A stretch of DNA of 64,000 bases from Setophaga petechia. Its lineage: Eukaryota > Chordata > Aves > Passeriformes > Parulidae. Positions 12,733 through 23,130 of the stretch are shown in pieces. The notes under the pieces are model-generated. The model ran no database searches. It was not told where the DNA came from and saw only the letters and a program-made list of their open reading frames with translations. Position 1 is the first letter of the stretch, and each line of letters opens with the position of its first letter. The stretch lies in NCBI GenBank assembly GCA_024362935.1, contig JANCRA010000065.1, positions 434,001-498,000 on the forward strand, given 5' to 3'. Made by a program: the position numbers and the translations under genes.

Positions 12733-13296
12733 ACTTTCAGTTTAAATGTGGGAGCTTGCCCTGGAGGGGACAGGCCAAGAACTGACTGTGTAGCCACACA
12801 GCAGACAATCAATGACAAGCACCAAGCCTCAGGAGAAGAGAAGCCACAATGGATGACACCCAGGCAACGTATGGTGAGCTTATCATGGAGAGCAAAGGAC
12901 TCTGGCACCGATTGGGACTGGCCATGCAGTTCAACAGCCAGTGATTGGCTAGAAGGCTTCTAGAACTTTCCATGAAAGATTATATGTGTATGTAAATTTA
13001 TGTAGATATTTCTGTCTCAAGCCCACTTGGGGGTCTTCTGAAGCAGCCTCTCTATGTTTTGTTTTTCACACTTGTTTATTTATTACATATCTTCAATGTT
13101 GGTATTGCAGTTATACTGTTTTCTTCTCTGTTGCTGCGCTGTGTGACAACACCACCATCATGTTCCCGAGACTGAAGAGTTTCTCCATGTGTCCCGCAGA
13201 TCACCTGGGGTGTTGTTGCTGATCCGTCCCTGGCCGCTCCATGGCTAGCTGGGTCACAGGTCACCGGCGGCCAGACATGCACCAGACAAAACGTAA
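12733..13296. other. Unit A-specific insertion, no gene recognised
   Basis: About 560 bp lie between positions that are adjacent in unit B (near 28,615). I recognise neither a coding exon nor a clear mobile-element end in it. Confidence 0.5.
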
Positions 13297-13544
13297 GCAG
13301 TGGGGAAACATCTCAGGCTGGAGTCTAAGGCAAGAACAAGAGTCCCTTTTAATTAACTACATCCTTAACTGACTTTTCACTTCTTTCCTGCCAGTAGAAA
13401 CATCAAGAGCTGATATGGTTTTCTCACAGAGCTGCACATCTCAAGGCCCCTGCACTGACCGTTCTCACCTTCACTTCCGGCAAGGAACACGTGGCCTAGA
13501 AAGAAAAGGTGATGACGCTACGTGCTGCTGTTGGAGATCCCAGT

Positions 13545-16500
13545 TCAGGTCCGACGTCGCTGGTGGGAGCGGCTGCTCCTGCGGGATGTCCCCGGCCGTG
13601 TCCCCCTACGCCTGGGCCTCTCAGCACTCGCTGCTGTCCTCCTGCTCCTGTCCTGGCGACTCCTGGACCGCACAGTTGGAGTCGAGGCCCGGCGCTGCTG
13701 GCGGGAGCGGCTGCGTCTGGGGGGCGTCCACGATGACGTCTCCCTTTGCCTGGGCCTCTCAGCCCTTGGCCTTGTCCTGCTGCTCCTGCGACAGCGACTC
13801 CTGGACCGCACAGTTTGAGTCGAGGCCCGGCGCTGCTGGCGGGAGCGGCTGCGTCTGGGGGGCGTCCACGATGATGTCTCCCTTTGCCTGGGCCTCTCAG
13901 CCCTTGGCCTTGTCCTGCTGCTCCTGCGACAGCGACTCCTGGACCGCACAGTTTGAGTCGAGGCCCGGCGCTGCTGGCGAGAGTGACTGGGTCTGGGGGA
14001 CGGCCCTGACGATGTCTCCCTTCGCCTGGGCCTCTCAGTTATTAGTCTTGTCTTGCTGCTCCTGCCACGGCCACACCTCGGTTGGATGGGTCGATTTGTG
14101 GCCCGACCTGGGTGGCAAGAGCGGCTGTGTCCAGGGGATGCCCATGCAGGTGTCTCCCTTCGCCTGGGCCTCTCAGCCCTTAGTCTAGTCCTGCTGTTCC
14201 TGAAAAGGCGATTCCTCAAGGGAACAAGTCGACTTGAGGCCCGAGCTCTCTGGCGAGAGCGGCTGTGTCCAGGGGATGCCTGTGCAGGTGTCTCCCTTCG
14301 CCTGGGCTTCTTAGCCCTTGGTCTAGTCCTGCTGCTCCTGAAAAGGCGACTCCTCAAGGGAACAAGTAGATTTGGGGCCTGACCTTGCTGGCAAGAGCGG
14401 CTTCGCCCACGGCCAGGCCCAGCGTGTCTGGAATGGGCCCTGTCCTCAGGGTCAGGGGAGCTGCTGTATGTTGACCTTGATGTGCTGGGGCTGCTGCTGT
14501 CCAGAGAGGAGGATGGCAGTGCCTGCTGCCATGCTGTGTGTTGGGGCCTCCTGAGGTTGTGAGTCTCTGCAGATAGAATTTGGTGAGCCAGACCCAATGG
14601 CCTCTGGCTATGAGAGCTTTGGCTGAAGGTCTCCAAATCCGGAGAGCCATGAGAAGGCCCCAGTCCTGACTGTCTGGCCAGCCTGGGGCCATTGAGCTCT
14701 GACTCATGCCTGGAGGCTGTAAGGACAAGCAGGAATGTCAAAGATCACACAGGCCCAGGCCAGGCCAGAGCAGTGCCCCCAGCCCTCCAGCAGTGGATGC
14801 GCTCTGCCAGGCCCGGCCTGGGCACTGCCCCCAGCCTAGGGACACGGGGGACTTTGACTCCTACATGTTCCAAGTCCAGCACAGGTGTCACACTCCCATC
14901 TGTGTGTGCTGTTTCTCAGGCCAGAGCAGCGCCTGTGGGTGCCCTCTGCAGCACAGGAGGAGCACAGGAGCAATTTCCAGGGCCTGGGGAAGCAAAGAAG
15001 ATTATGGCACTGAGGACAAAGTGTACCCACACAAGGTTTTCTCGCCAAGCCCTTCAAGTTCTTTTCGGTTTGAGCTCTTGCCAAGATGTGGTTTCCCTGC
15101 AGATCCCTGGGAGCAGATTCCCAACTTACCCCTCTTCCTCTGCCTCCTCTCTGCCTCCAGGGTAAAGGCAATCCCTGGCATTGCACTGGCCATGCCTCTC
15201 TCCCAGCTCTGCAAAGGCATCGTTGTCCTCCCATGTTGGCTGTCTGATGGAGAAATGAAAAGCTGATGAATTTCTGCTGCCCTCCCCTCATGGAGATCCA
15301 GGGTGTCCCAGCTCTTTCTCCACTGCTTTTCCAAGTTGGGTGTGAAGCTGAAGCCCAGACTCACAGGACAGGGCAGGGCCAGGGGTCCTGGGGCAGGGCC
15401 GGAAACACCACAGAACTTGCATCCTCCTGGCTGGTGGGCCAGGCAGAAGAACACCAACCTGAAGGGGATTCGGATCCCCAAGATGAACATTTCGACAACA
15501 AATGCCTCACTGTCTCTGCACAGGGGGCACTGGAGGCATAGAAGACCAGCGCGCATGGCCTGTCCCTGCAGGGCAAACACAGGCAGGGTGAGCGAGGCCC
15601 TGCTGCTGCTGCTGCTGCTGAGCACCTGCTGTGCCCGGGGGGCTGAGGGGAGGGCTCCAACCTGGATACAGTCCCTGTGGAACCAGGCCCTTTTGCACTT
15701 TGGGCACACCAGGGTTGTGAAGGTCTTTCTGTCCTCCACAGGCTCCATGCAGATGGGGCATTCAGTGCCCGGCTCTGGAGTCACCTCCACCTCCTGCTCT
15801 GGACAGTGCTCAGGGCAGAAGGAGCTGGGGGCAAAGGGATGGGGAAAGTGAGAAATGCTGGATCCTTCACCAGTGATGGCCAGAAGGGGAGAGGAGGTAC
15901 CTGTACGGGGTAATGTATTGATTGACACAGCCGCCCTCCTTGGCACAGGGCAGGTGGAACCATCTGTCACAGTACTCCTTGCAGCACATGATGGTTGCCC
16001 CGCTCTGGCCGCAGATGCAGCAGCGCTGCAAAGAGCCAAGCAGCCCCATCAGCAGCAGCAGCAGCAGCAGCCTCGAGGCCTCTCCTGGCAGCCCCCCGGC
16101 TCCGGGCAGGGCACAGGATGTGGCCACTGCCGGGACCCAGCCCACAGAGCCGCCTGGCGGAGGAGGGAGGCTCCTGTGCCAGGGCCTCTGTGCCAGAGCT
16201 GCTGGGAGCCAGACTTTGTCGCGGCTGTTGGGCCGGCCTTTCTTTCCTGCTGTCTGGGCTAAGCTCTAGCAAACCTCGCCAGGCACTCCCTGCTCCTGTC
16301 AAGCTCTCACCTTCTGTGCCGCCCGCTGGACTGCAATTAGGAGATCTCGTGGGTGAAAGCCCATGAGTCCAACGCGGTCCTTCTCTCGCGGAAAGAGTAG
16401 AGTGGAGAAGAACTGCAGGCAAGGGCAGGAGCTGATGAGGAGGGGACGCAGCAGGAGCCGCCTATCGCAATGGTGGAGGGAGCACCCGGAGCCACTCACC

Positions 16501-17187
16501 ATGCAGAACACGTGGGCACAGAGCCCACCCTTCTGCAGTTTGTCACCGCACGTGTCCGGGTCAGCCTCAACATGGCGACACAGCAGGCAGGCTGCAGGGG
16601 ACAGGTCAATGGCACCGGGCATGAGCAGCTCTGCGGGGCTCTGAGCCTACAGCAGCATCGGCCCCAAGGCTGCTCTGCCCCTGCATGACTGATGGGCAGG
16701 GCTGGAGGCCTCGCAGACCAGGGGCCATTGTGGACACGGCTGTCCCAGGAGCTGCCCCCTGACCCGCCTGGGCCCCACTTGGGCAGGAAGGAGACTCCCA
16801 GCCCCGGCATGGCCAAGCAGTTCCTGCCTTGCCCTGCCTCTGCTCTGATGCCCACACTGCCTGCTGCCACAAGAGCCCCTGGGCCAGGCTGTCAGAGGGC
16901 GGCTTTGCCCTCACCTGCCTCCCTGGCACCAGTGCCCTCCTGCTTGCTGTCGCACATGGTGGCTGTCTGCAGTGAGTCCCTGTCCCCGAGTGATGTGGTC
17001 GCTTCGAGGAGCTGATCCTCACTGTCTATGGGAGAAAGAAGAGGGGGGGGAGTTTGCAGAACAGGCCCAGCGCCACGAGGCTCTACTTGCTGCTCAGCCC
17101 TGCGTGAGCCCTGCTCCTGTCCGCTGTCTCCTCCCGTCGTCGCGTTGAGGAACGCCGCAGTGTACTCCGGCTGTTCCTCCGCTGATT
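13545..17187 (-). CDS. PHF7-like PHD/RING-finger protein with RS-repeat tail, copy A
   Basis: The exons read in consistent phase: 16,915-17,025; 16,500-16,591 (extended PHD, CLLCRHVEADPDTCG...HVFC); 16,311-16,412; 15,901-16,025 (PHD, CCICG...WFHLPC); 15,662-15,824 (RING-like, CPICMEP...CPKCKRAWFHRDC); 15,459-15,565 (CLQCPLC); 15,130-15,243 (WEDNDAFAEL, HGQCNARDCLYPG); 14,865-14,983 (LLCSSCAAEGTHRRC, WECDTC); and 13,545-14,716. All introns have GT-AG ends. A likely upstream exon starts at 17,187 (ESAEEQPEY), but its donor and the start codon are unclear. The domain order matches vertebrate PHF7, a nuclear reader and E3 ligase of male germ cells; its relative G2E3 is the alternative. At least 700 residues are encoded, longer than mammalian PHF7, because of an Arg/Ser-rich repeated C-terminus. 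A (CAG)7 run lies in the intron at 16,050-16,070. Start and expression are unproven. Confidence 0.75.
13551..14390 (-). repeat. In-frame 138-bp (46-residue) repeats in the PHF7-like last exon, copy A
   Basis: About six head-to-tail units encode Arg/Ser-rich sequence with motifs such as RSRSRCRRSSRTRPRAERPR and RRSRSRQQRRAST. The first three boundaries (13,679, 13,817, 13,955) are exactly 138 bp apart; units farther left in the protein vary slightly in length. Since 138 is a multiple of three, the opposite strand is also open, which creates false plus-strand ORFs here. Confidence 0.9.
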
Positions 17188-18309
17188 CTGGGAAGGGAGA
17201 GGCAGGTGAGCCTGCAGCACAGGCCCAGAGCCCCGAGGTGTGGGGCCCCTCTGGTCCCTGGGAAGCCACGTCCCTACCCTACCTTCTCCTCCCGCTGTCA
17301 GGTCGCACTGACACTCGGCCTGAGCCCAGCGTTCCCTTTTGTGGCCTTGGTGGCACAGGTCACAATGGCCACTCTGACATCAGCACTGTGTAGCCACAAT
17401 TGGGGCAGCCATGGCCTCAGGTCCCTGGCAACCACTTGTGGCAGCCCCCTCGGGCACCGAGGTTCTGAGATGGGTCTCAGTGTTTGCTCAGGGTGGAACC
17501 AGGGCCGGGACTCCTGCAGCAAGTGCAGGCTCAAATGCCAGGCCCTGGGGCAGCCATCGAGGGTGGTACTGTAGGCAGGGAGGTGCTGTTCAGGCCCTGC
17601 CACGCCAGGGCTCCGGCCCCGGCCAAGGGAAATCTCTGCTCCTGCCCCTGGCAGTCGGTGGCCCAGAGAGCCAGTGTGGAGTCTCCTGCACTGCAGAGAT
17701 TCAAACCCTGCTCCAGGTGGACTGATGTTTTCCTCAACACCTGTCTGGGGAAAACTAAGCTGAACCTGATTGGATGCTGCTGCTGATCACCATTGGGTAC
17801 AGGAGATAAACCTGGAGACCACCACAGCTGCCTCCAGACCTCTGTTATCCTGTCATCCTCTGAACTAACAACTTTGCCATTGCATATAAATGGAAAATTT
17901 AGTATTATGCTCCTTAGAAACGTCATATTTTATACTGACTCCGTGGAAACACAGAAAAGTCACAGAGGATTTCTGTGTACATTTGACAAGAGAGCTTGCA
18001 ACTGTCCTCAACTCAAGTCAAATGCAGGAGGTTGCTTTTCCTACATTATAGGAACTTTGCCACTTTGGTTCATACTTTCCTACTAGAAAACACATTGCAA
18101 ATAAATCAGGAAGAGACGCACAAACAATTCTTGGCAATTTTTCTCATTCATGTCTTTGTAAACATGCTCCTGGAAATGCAGATCCATGGCTTCTAGAACA
18201 ATCAGTGGGATCTCTGGGAAGCAGGGTAGGGGCTGACAGGCAGGGACACCCTGCACCTGCCTGATGCTGGGGCAGCAGGAGTTTGTCCATTGTCCTGTCT
18301 CCATGGGAG

Positions 18310-18620
18310 AGCCACCTTGGGTGGGAAACGATCCCTGCACTGCTCTAGGAGGGAGGCACAGCCAGTGCAATGCCAGGGAGTGCCTTTACCCTGGAGACAG
18401 GGAGGAGGCAGAGGAAGAGGGGCAAGTTGGGAAGCTGCACCCGGGGCTCTGCGGGGCTCCTGGCCAGGGCTCGAAGCAGAAGGAGCCAGAAGAGCTTGGC
18501 CGGACAATCCCAAGCTCTGGACACTTTGTGCTCAGCACCCAGCACCCGTTTGCTTCCCCAGGCCTTGGGCAGTGCTCCCGTGCTGCTCATGCAAGTTACA
18601 CACAGACACAGAGCTACCTG
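18310..18620 (+). pseudogene. PHF7-like exon remnants, plus strand (unit A)
   Basis: The segment 18,310-18,421 matches the PHF7-like exon with the HGQCNARDCLYPG motif (here HSQCNARECLYPGDREEAEE), and 18,560-18,600 resembles the start of the next exon. Decay is plain: an in-frame TAG follows WETIPALL, a frame change precedes the conserved motif, and the donor reads GC instead of GT. It is oriented opposite to copy A and has a twin at 33,405-33,710. Confidence 0.65.
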
Positions 18621-19204
18621 CTCTGTCTCAACCCTCTTCAGCACTGGACAGCACAACACAGTAACATGTTCTCTTCAGTACATGGTCAATTCTTAGAAGT
18701 CCTGCAAAGACTCATATTCAAAGCACACACACACAAAAACCCCAAACCCTGGTACAGACCTTGCATCAACACAAAATGCATGGTGCTGTTCAAAAACACA
18801 GGGCGGCACTTTTGGGCAATGCTTTTTCCTATAAGATCTTTCAAAGGATTGCAAAAGTGACATTGTTTGGCAACTTCAAGGAACAAAGTTGAAACAGTTC
18901 TGATTATTTATTGGTTTGCTTTCACTTTCCTTTTGGCATCCTTACACTTCACCTGGCATTCCAGAAAATTGTGAAAATCCAAAATAATATCAGGGGAAGT
19001 TTCTGAATTCTTTCATGTTTCTCTCAAAGTTTTTTTTTTACATACATACAAAGAACTGCTCCTGTAACACACACAGAAGCAGTGCTTTCCCTGACTGGAC
19101 ATCACAAGACAACGTTATGGACTCCAGTATACCAAAACACTTTTGTTGCCTGGTAATTCCAAAGGTTCAAGTTCTTCTAGAGGCTTTTCCCAGTGCAACT
19201 TCCT

Positions 19205-19760
19205 AAGTCCCTCTCTGCTCAACTCTCATAGCCTGTCCAGGTCTCACTGAAGGGTAGCAGAGCCTTGTGGTGCCTCAGCCCCTGCTCCCGGTTCTGTCCC
19301 ATCAGCAAACGCTGAGGGAGCGCTCTGTCCCTTCTGCCAGGTCACTGTGGAATAAGGCAAACAAGGCTGGCCCCAGCACGGCCCCCTGAGCTCACAGCCA
19401 TGTGAGTTTGGAGCTCCCCTGTCCACTTCTCTGCCCCACTGTCCCTGAGCTGCCTCAGGAGCCTGTTATGGCAGGCAGGGGCAAAGCCTTGCTGAAGTCC
19501 CAGCGACAAACAATCACTGCTCTTCCCTCACAAACCCAGCCAGTCACTGCAGCACAGGTCGCTATGGGATTGGTCAAGCATGGTTTCCATTCCTGTTATT
19601 CCACAGGCTTAGAGATGGCATCCAAGAGGAGCTGTTCTGTCACCTTTCTGGGGATGGAGCTGAGGCTGATGGGCCTGCAGTTTCCTGCCTCCTTCTTGGT
19701 GCCCTTTTGCAAGAACGCAGTGATGCTGGCTTTCCTCCACTGCTCATGCCTCTCTCTGGG
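19205..19760 (-). mobile_element. CR1 LINE ORF2 (reverse transcriptase) fragment, unit A
   Basis: Minus-strand translation of 19,615-19,745 gives a CR1 RT segment (WRKASITAFLQKG, then GNCRPISLSSIPRKV). Further left come degenerate equivalents of the CR1 stretch from SGVPQGSVLGP to the FADDTKLGG region. Stops and frameshifts abound. The matching copy in unit B lies at 34,300-34,850, so insertion preceded the duplication. Confidence 0.8.
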
Positions 19761-19829
19761 GCTGTCCCCTTCCCTGACCTGCTGGCAGAGCGCCCTGGGC
19801 CAGAGGCAGGAGCAGAGATTTCCCTTGGC

Positions 19830-20252
19830 CCCAAAAGGGAACTCTGGGCTCAGGCCGAGTGTCAGTGCGACCTGACAACAGCAGGAGAAGGCGGGAAGGA
19901 GCAGGGCTCACGCAGGGATGAGCAGTAGAGCCCTCGTGGCTCTGGGCCTGCTCTGCAAGCTCCCCAGCCTCTTCTTTCTCCCACAGAGAGAGAGGAACAG
20001 CACCCCAAAGCACCAGGAAACCCGGCCATGGAGCAGGACTGGGACTGTCAGCCCTCAGGGAAACCGGCCCTGGAGCAGGACTGGGGCTGTCAGCCCTCAG
20101 GGAAAGCGGCCATGGAGTGGAGCTGTGACACCTCAGAAAACCCGGCCATGGAGCTGGCCCTGGCCTGTGACACCTCAGGAAACCCAGCCATGGAGCGGGG
20201 CCGGGCCTGTGACACCTCCGGAACCCCAGCCATGGAGCGGGGCTGGGACTGA
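19830..20252 (+). pseudogene. PHF7-like N-terminal exon fragment with 14-residue repeats, unit A
   Basis: A splice-acceptor-like TTTCTCCCACAG (to 19,987) precedes sequence matching copy C's second exon (REEQ versus RKEQ), in the frame used by that exon. Instead of continuing like copy C, the reading frame enters repeats of 14 residues (GKPALEQDWGCQPS and variants) and stops at 20,250-20,252. Upstream sequence (19,830-19,940) matches the 5' region of copies A and C. It may be a truncated gene relic or a diverged exon; no downstream finger exons follow in this orientation. Confidence 0.5.
20020..20250 (+). repeat. 42-bp coding minisatellite, unit A
   Basis: Five to six imperfect units contain GAAACCGGCCATGGAGCAGG and GACTGTCAGCCCTCAGG. 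Unit B has a longer array (35,095-35,420), so copy number changed after duplication. Confidence 0.85.
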
Positions 20253-20925
20253 GCCCTCAGAGAAACCCGCCATAGCAGCCACCTCCAGAGGCTTTGATGT
20301 ACTTGTTTCTTGGTTTAATGCCCTTCAAAAGATCAATCCAGCATCTTTGAAAACGAGCATGACATGCAAGAACATTTAAAATTGAGTCTGATCTAATTAT
20401 CAAACATGGCTCTTACCTCTACAGCTATTATCATAACAGATGTTATCATAACGGCTGTTACCTCTAAATTTACTTTTTCATGATTGCCAAACAATATGTG
20501 AAAACAATATGGAACTTTTCTTATGTCTGACTTAAAATATCCAGAATGCAAAACACATTCTGAAGACAAGAAAAAAGAAAACATTGAAAATAGGATGTAG
20601 GCCATCTTCAAAAAGCACAGGGGAGAAAATAAACATTAGAGGACCATAGAAAACAAGTTTTTCTTCTTCTTCATCTTCTTAGTATTTGCTGTTTGAACAT
20701 TTGTTGTCTTACTTGTTCCTCTAAAACAAGGCATGTTACAGCTTTATTGTCTCAGGCCTCTATTTCCCCAGTCACTGACTTGCCATTTAAGCTCTACTTT
20801 ATTGGAAATATACAACAAGGGACTCTCTATGGAAGAGAGTCGCACAAGCCTCTGGATTGCTGACTGTTCACCTCTGCCAATGCTCACAGTCATCTCCTAA
20901 CACACCTGAGCTTCCTGTCTTTCTG

Positions 20926-21378
20926 TCAGAGAAAGGTTTCAGCTAAAGTCAAGGAAACAGGGCAGGGGGAGATGGAAACCTTCCCTTGAAATGCTTTTGG
21001 GAAGGCCTGCAAGGACCCTGCCTTCCCTTGGAAGAGGTGGGCTTGTGCATGGTGTTGGCTGACTTGCCCGAGCTGCCCCTCTATTCCAGAAGGACTTTTG
21101 CCCACTTCATCACTTGTCCGTCCCTCCAGTTCCAGGGCCTCAAACCTGCTCTGTAAGGTACTAAATCTGTAAGTCAGCTCTAAATTTTCAGAATAAGGCA
21201 CTGAGCATGGCTCTAAGTAGTTTTTTTTAGTCAGGTTTACAATACATTCAGGGAAGAAGAAGAGGAAGAAGGACAGAAGGGGTAGATACCACACAAGAAT
21301 CCAGCACAGTCTCCCCAGCTTTTTCATCTGGGTTCTTGAAGGACAATGCCCAGCGCTTGCACTGCGCCGTCTTTTCAT
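20926..21378 (-). CDS. Small single-pass membrane protein ORF, unrecognised
   Basis: This 150-codon ORF has a basic N-terminus (MKRRRSAS), a strongly hydrophobic helix at about residues 24-43 (LCWILVWYLPLLSFFLFFF), then a stretch of coiled-coil character (YRFSTLQSRFEALELE). The last third looks less protein-like and may be intron read-through after an unrecognised donor. A further exon may lie upstream (21,380-21,600, minus). The unit B counterpart is split by an LTR. The layout recalls short N-terminal parts of SUN- or coiled-coil membrane proteins, but I cannot assign a family. The CpG island at 21.9-22.4 kb lies upstream on this strand. Confidence 0.35.
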   Translation of the reverse strand: MKRRRSASAGHCPSRTQMKKLGRLCWILVWYLPLLSFFLFFFPECIVNLTKKNYLEPCSVPYSENLELTYRFSTLQSRFEALELEGRTSDEVGKSPSGIEGQLGQVSQHHAQAHLFQGKAGSLQAFPKAFQGKVSISPCPVSLTLAETFL

Positions 21379-21859
21379 GTCTTCTGGGGACCAGAACTAT
21401 CCCATGGCCAAGCCCATTATAATTTGGTGCCAAAGTCCTGTTCCGTGCAAGCATCACACTCTTTTTTACCCAGCTGGTGGTCATCTCAGCATATTTGCTG
21501 AGTTGACTTTTCTTATGACTATTGTCTTCATGAGTGTTTTCCTTATCTTCCCAGTTCTAGCAGATGTCCTTTTTGCTCCAAATTCTGCATCCTTTGTGTC
21601 CACTGTCAGTGGGCATCCTTCTTCCCAAGCCTTGTCAACCTCTCTCTGGGTCTGAGATCAGTGAAACGTGCCCAGCCCTGAGCCTTAAAAGACAATTCTA
21701 GCAGCAAGTACTCTGCTTTTCTAACACTTAGCCATCACTTCCAGCTTGTACACTGCTATGTGTGTGTGGCACAGGTTAAATGTCTCTTCTTGTTGATCAG
21801 GCTTGGAAGTGCGTAAAGCACAGGCATGTCAGGACATGTTTTGTTCAGGAAATGGGACG

Positions 21860-22440
21860 TATGGCCCAGTTTGCAGCAGGTCCGGGCTCGCGCCTTCCAG
21901 AGTGCCTGAACGTTCCCGGCGCCAGTGCAGGGCTCAGGGCGCCGCCTTGTGGGCGAGAGCCGCCATGACAGCGCGGGGCCCGCGCGGCGGGGCCGGAGGG
22001 CGGGAAGAGGCGGGCGGGTGTGAGGGGCGGGGCGGTTCCTGCCCAGAGCCGAGGCCGCGCAGTCGCTGAGCGCATTCCCTCAGCGCTGTTGGGAGCGTGG
22101 GGGTGCTGCTCGGGCTGTGGGAGAAGCGTGCGGCCGCTGCGGGGTCCCAGCCCGCAGATCTGGCTGCTGACCGAGGCTGCAGTGCCAGAGCTGCCGTGCG
22201 CCGTGGCACTGCCAGAGCCCCCGGCAGAGCCGGGCTGGCAGTGCCGACGCCTGAGGGAAGCCCTGCCATGGCAGCGCCGGGGGCCGCTCGGCAGAGCCGG
22301 GCTGGCAGTTCCGACGCCTGAGGGAAGCCCTGCCATGGCAGCTCCGGGGCCGCTCCTGCCCCGGGGCCGCCCGCAGGAGCGACGGCTGGGACCTGCCGGC
22401 ACAATGGCACTGCTTGGGCCTCTTCCCTAGATCCGAGAGA
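21860..22440. promoter_or_regulatory. CpG island
   Basis: A sharply bounded G+C- and CpG-rich stretch (for example GCGCGGGGCCCGCGCGGCGG near 21,971) lies in otherwise moderate-GC DNA. It sits between the minus-strand membrane ORF (20.9-21.4 kb) and plus-strand PHF7-like copy C (from 23.1 kb), so it could drive either or both. The unit B copy retains only its first part (to 37,752), where duplicated sequence stops and LTR-like DNA begins. Confidence 0.65.
22223..22355. repeat. Two tandem 67-bp units inside the CpG island
   Basis: GGCAGAGCCGGGCTGGCAGT begins at 22,223 and again at 22,290; the units differ by a few bases and one indel. Each includes CCCTGCCATGGCAGC. Confidence 0.9.
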
Positions 22441-23130
22441 GTGGCAGCACAGATAGTAAAATATTGAAACATCTCGTTCAAAACACCGGAGAGAAAGCAC
22501 AGAATTGAAAAGAAAATGAAGCTGTGCCATAATATTCAGGGCATGATGGGGAAGACTGAAAAGATACACAGTCTAATTACTTATATAATCTCAACTATAT
22601 CAGGAGAAACATGAAGGTGAAAATACGTTCAAAAGTTTTGACCAAAAAAAGGTCTGCCTGTATAATTTTGTTAGTACATTTAACTCCTAAAAAGCAGTCA
22701 GGTATTCCTTTGTCCAGTGCTATGAATTTAATAATGGGATTTGTTATAGTTGTCCCTCAAATAAAGGGAGTTGAGTGCACAGATTTCATGGAAGCCATCA
22801 CTTAGTAAAAGCAGTGTTCTGTTTTTTAGTAGTTCCATAGTAAGTAGTTAGGAAAAGAAGTCATTGTTCTGCCAATGGATGCTGATCCCTGATGACTTCG
22901 TGCTGGTTCCTTGGAAAGGCAATGTTTTAGTCCTGGACTGTTGGAAAACAGGTGTTTTCTGCTGGTAGCTGGTCCAAACGCTCGTTTTTGTGGTAGAAAG
23001 CGATGCAACATTAACAGCCTGCTCCTTTTTCTCCGCCTATCCTAGAAGGAGATGTGGGCAGGTTAAAACATAAAACAAACCTCGGGGCTCTGAGCCTGTG
23101 CTGCAGGCTCACCTGCCTCTCCCTTTCCAG

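Larger units (their letters stand above)
11453..21971 (+). repeat. Segmental duplication, unit A
   Basis: This block recurs in direct orientation as unit B (25,085-37,752). Matching landmarks include 11,453 with 25,085, 16,500 with 31,594, 17,025 with 32,120 and 21,960 with 37,740; the offset is about 15.09 kb over much of 14.9-21 kb. By eye, 16.9-18.3 kb and 32.0-33.3 kb are nearly identical. Unit A lacks about 0.4 kb (B 25,420-25,820) and 1.8 kb (B 26,458-28,257) present in B, and has about 0.56 kb (12,733-13,296) absent from B. Confidence 0.9.

Noticed and set aside
13415..14188. Plus-strand 257-codon ORF with Ser/Cys/Trp-rich repeats, and its counterpart at 28,626-29,582
   Set aside because: It is antisense to the RS-repeat exon. 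The 138-bp period is a multiple of three, so the opposite strand stays open by construction, and no plus-strand splice or promoter logic supports it.
14692..16422. Many plus-strand ORFs across the finger exons
   Set aside because: These are antisense shadows in G+C-rich DNA; the minus-strand exons have matching splice sites, phases and zinc motifs.
17298..17926. Minus-strand ORFs of 101 and 131 codons upstream of PHF7-like copy A
   Set aside because: They overlap in different frames and resemble no PHF7 exon except a short stretch near 17,290. They may be 5' untranslated or intronic, so no coding call is made.
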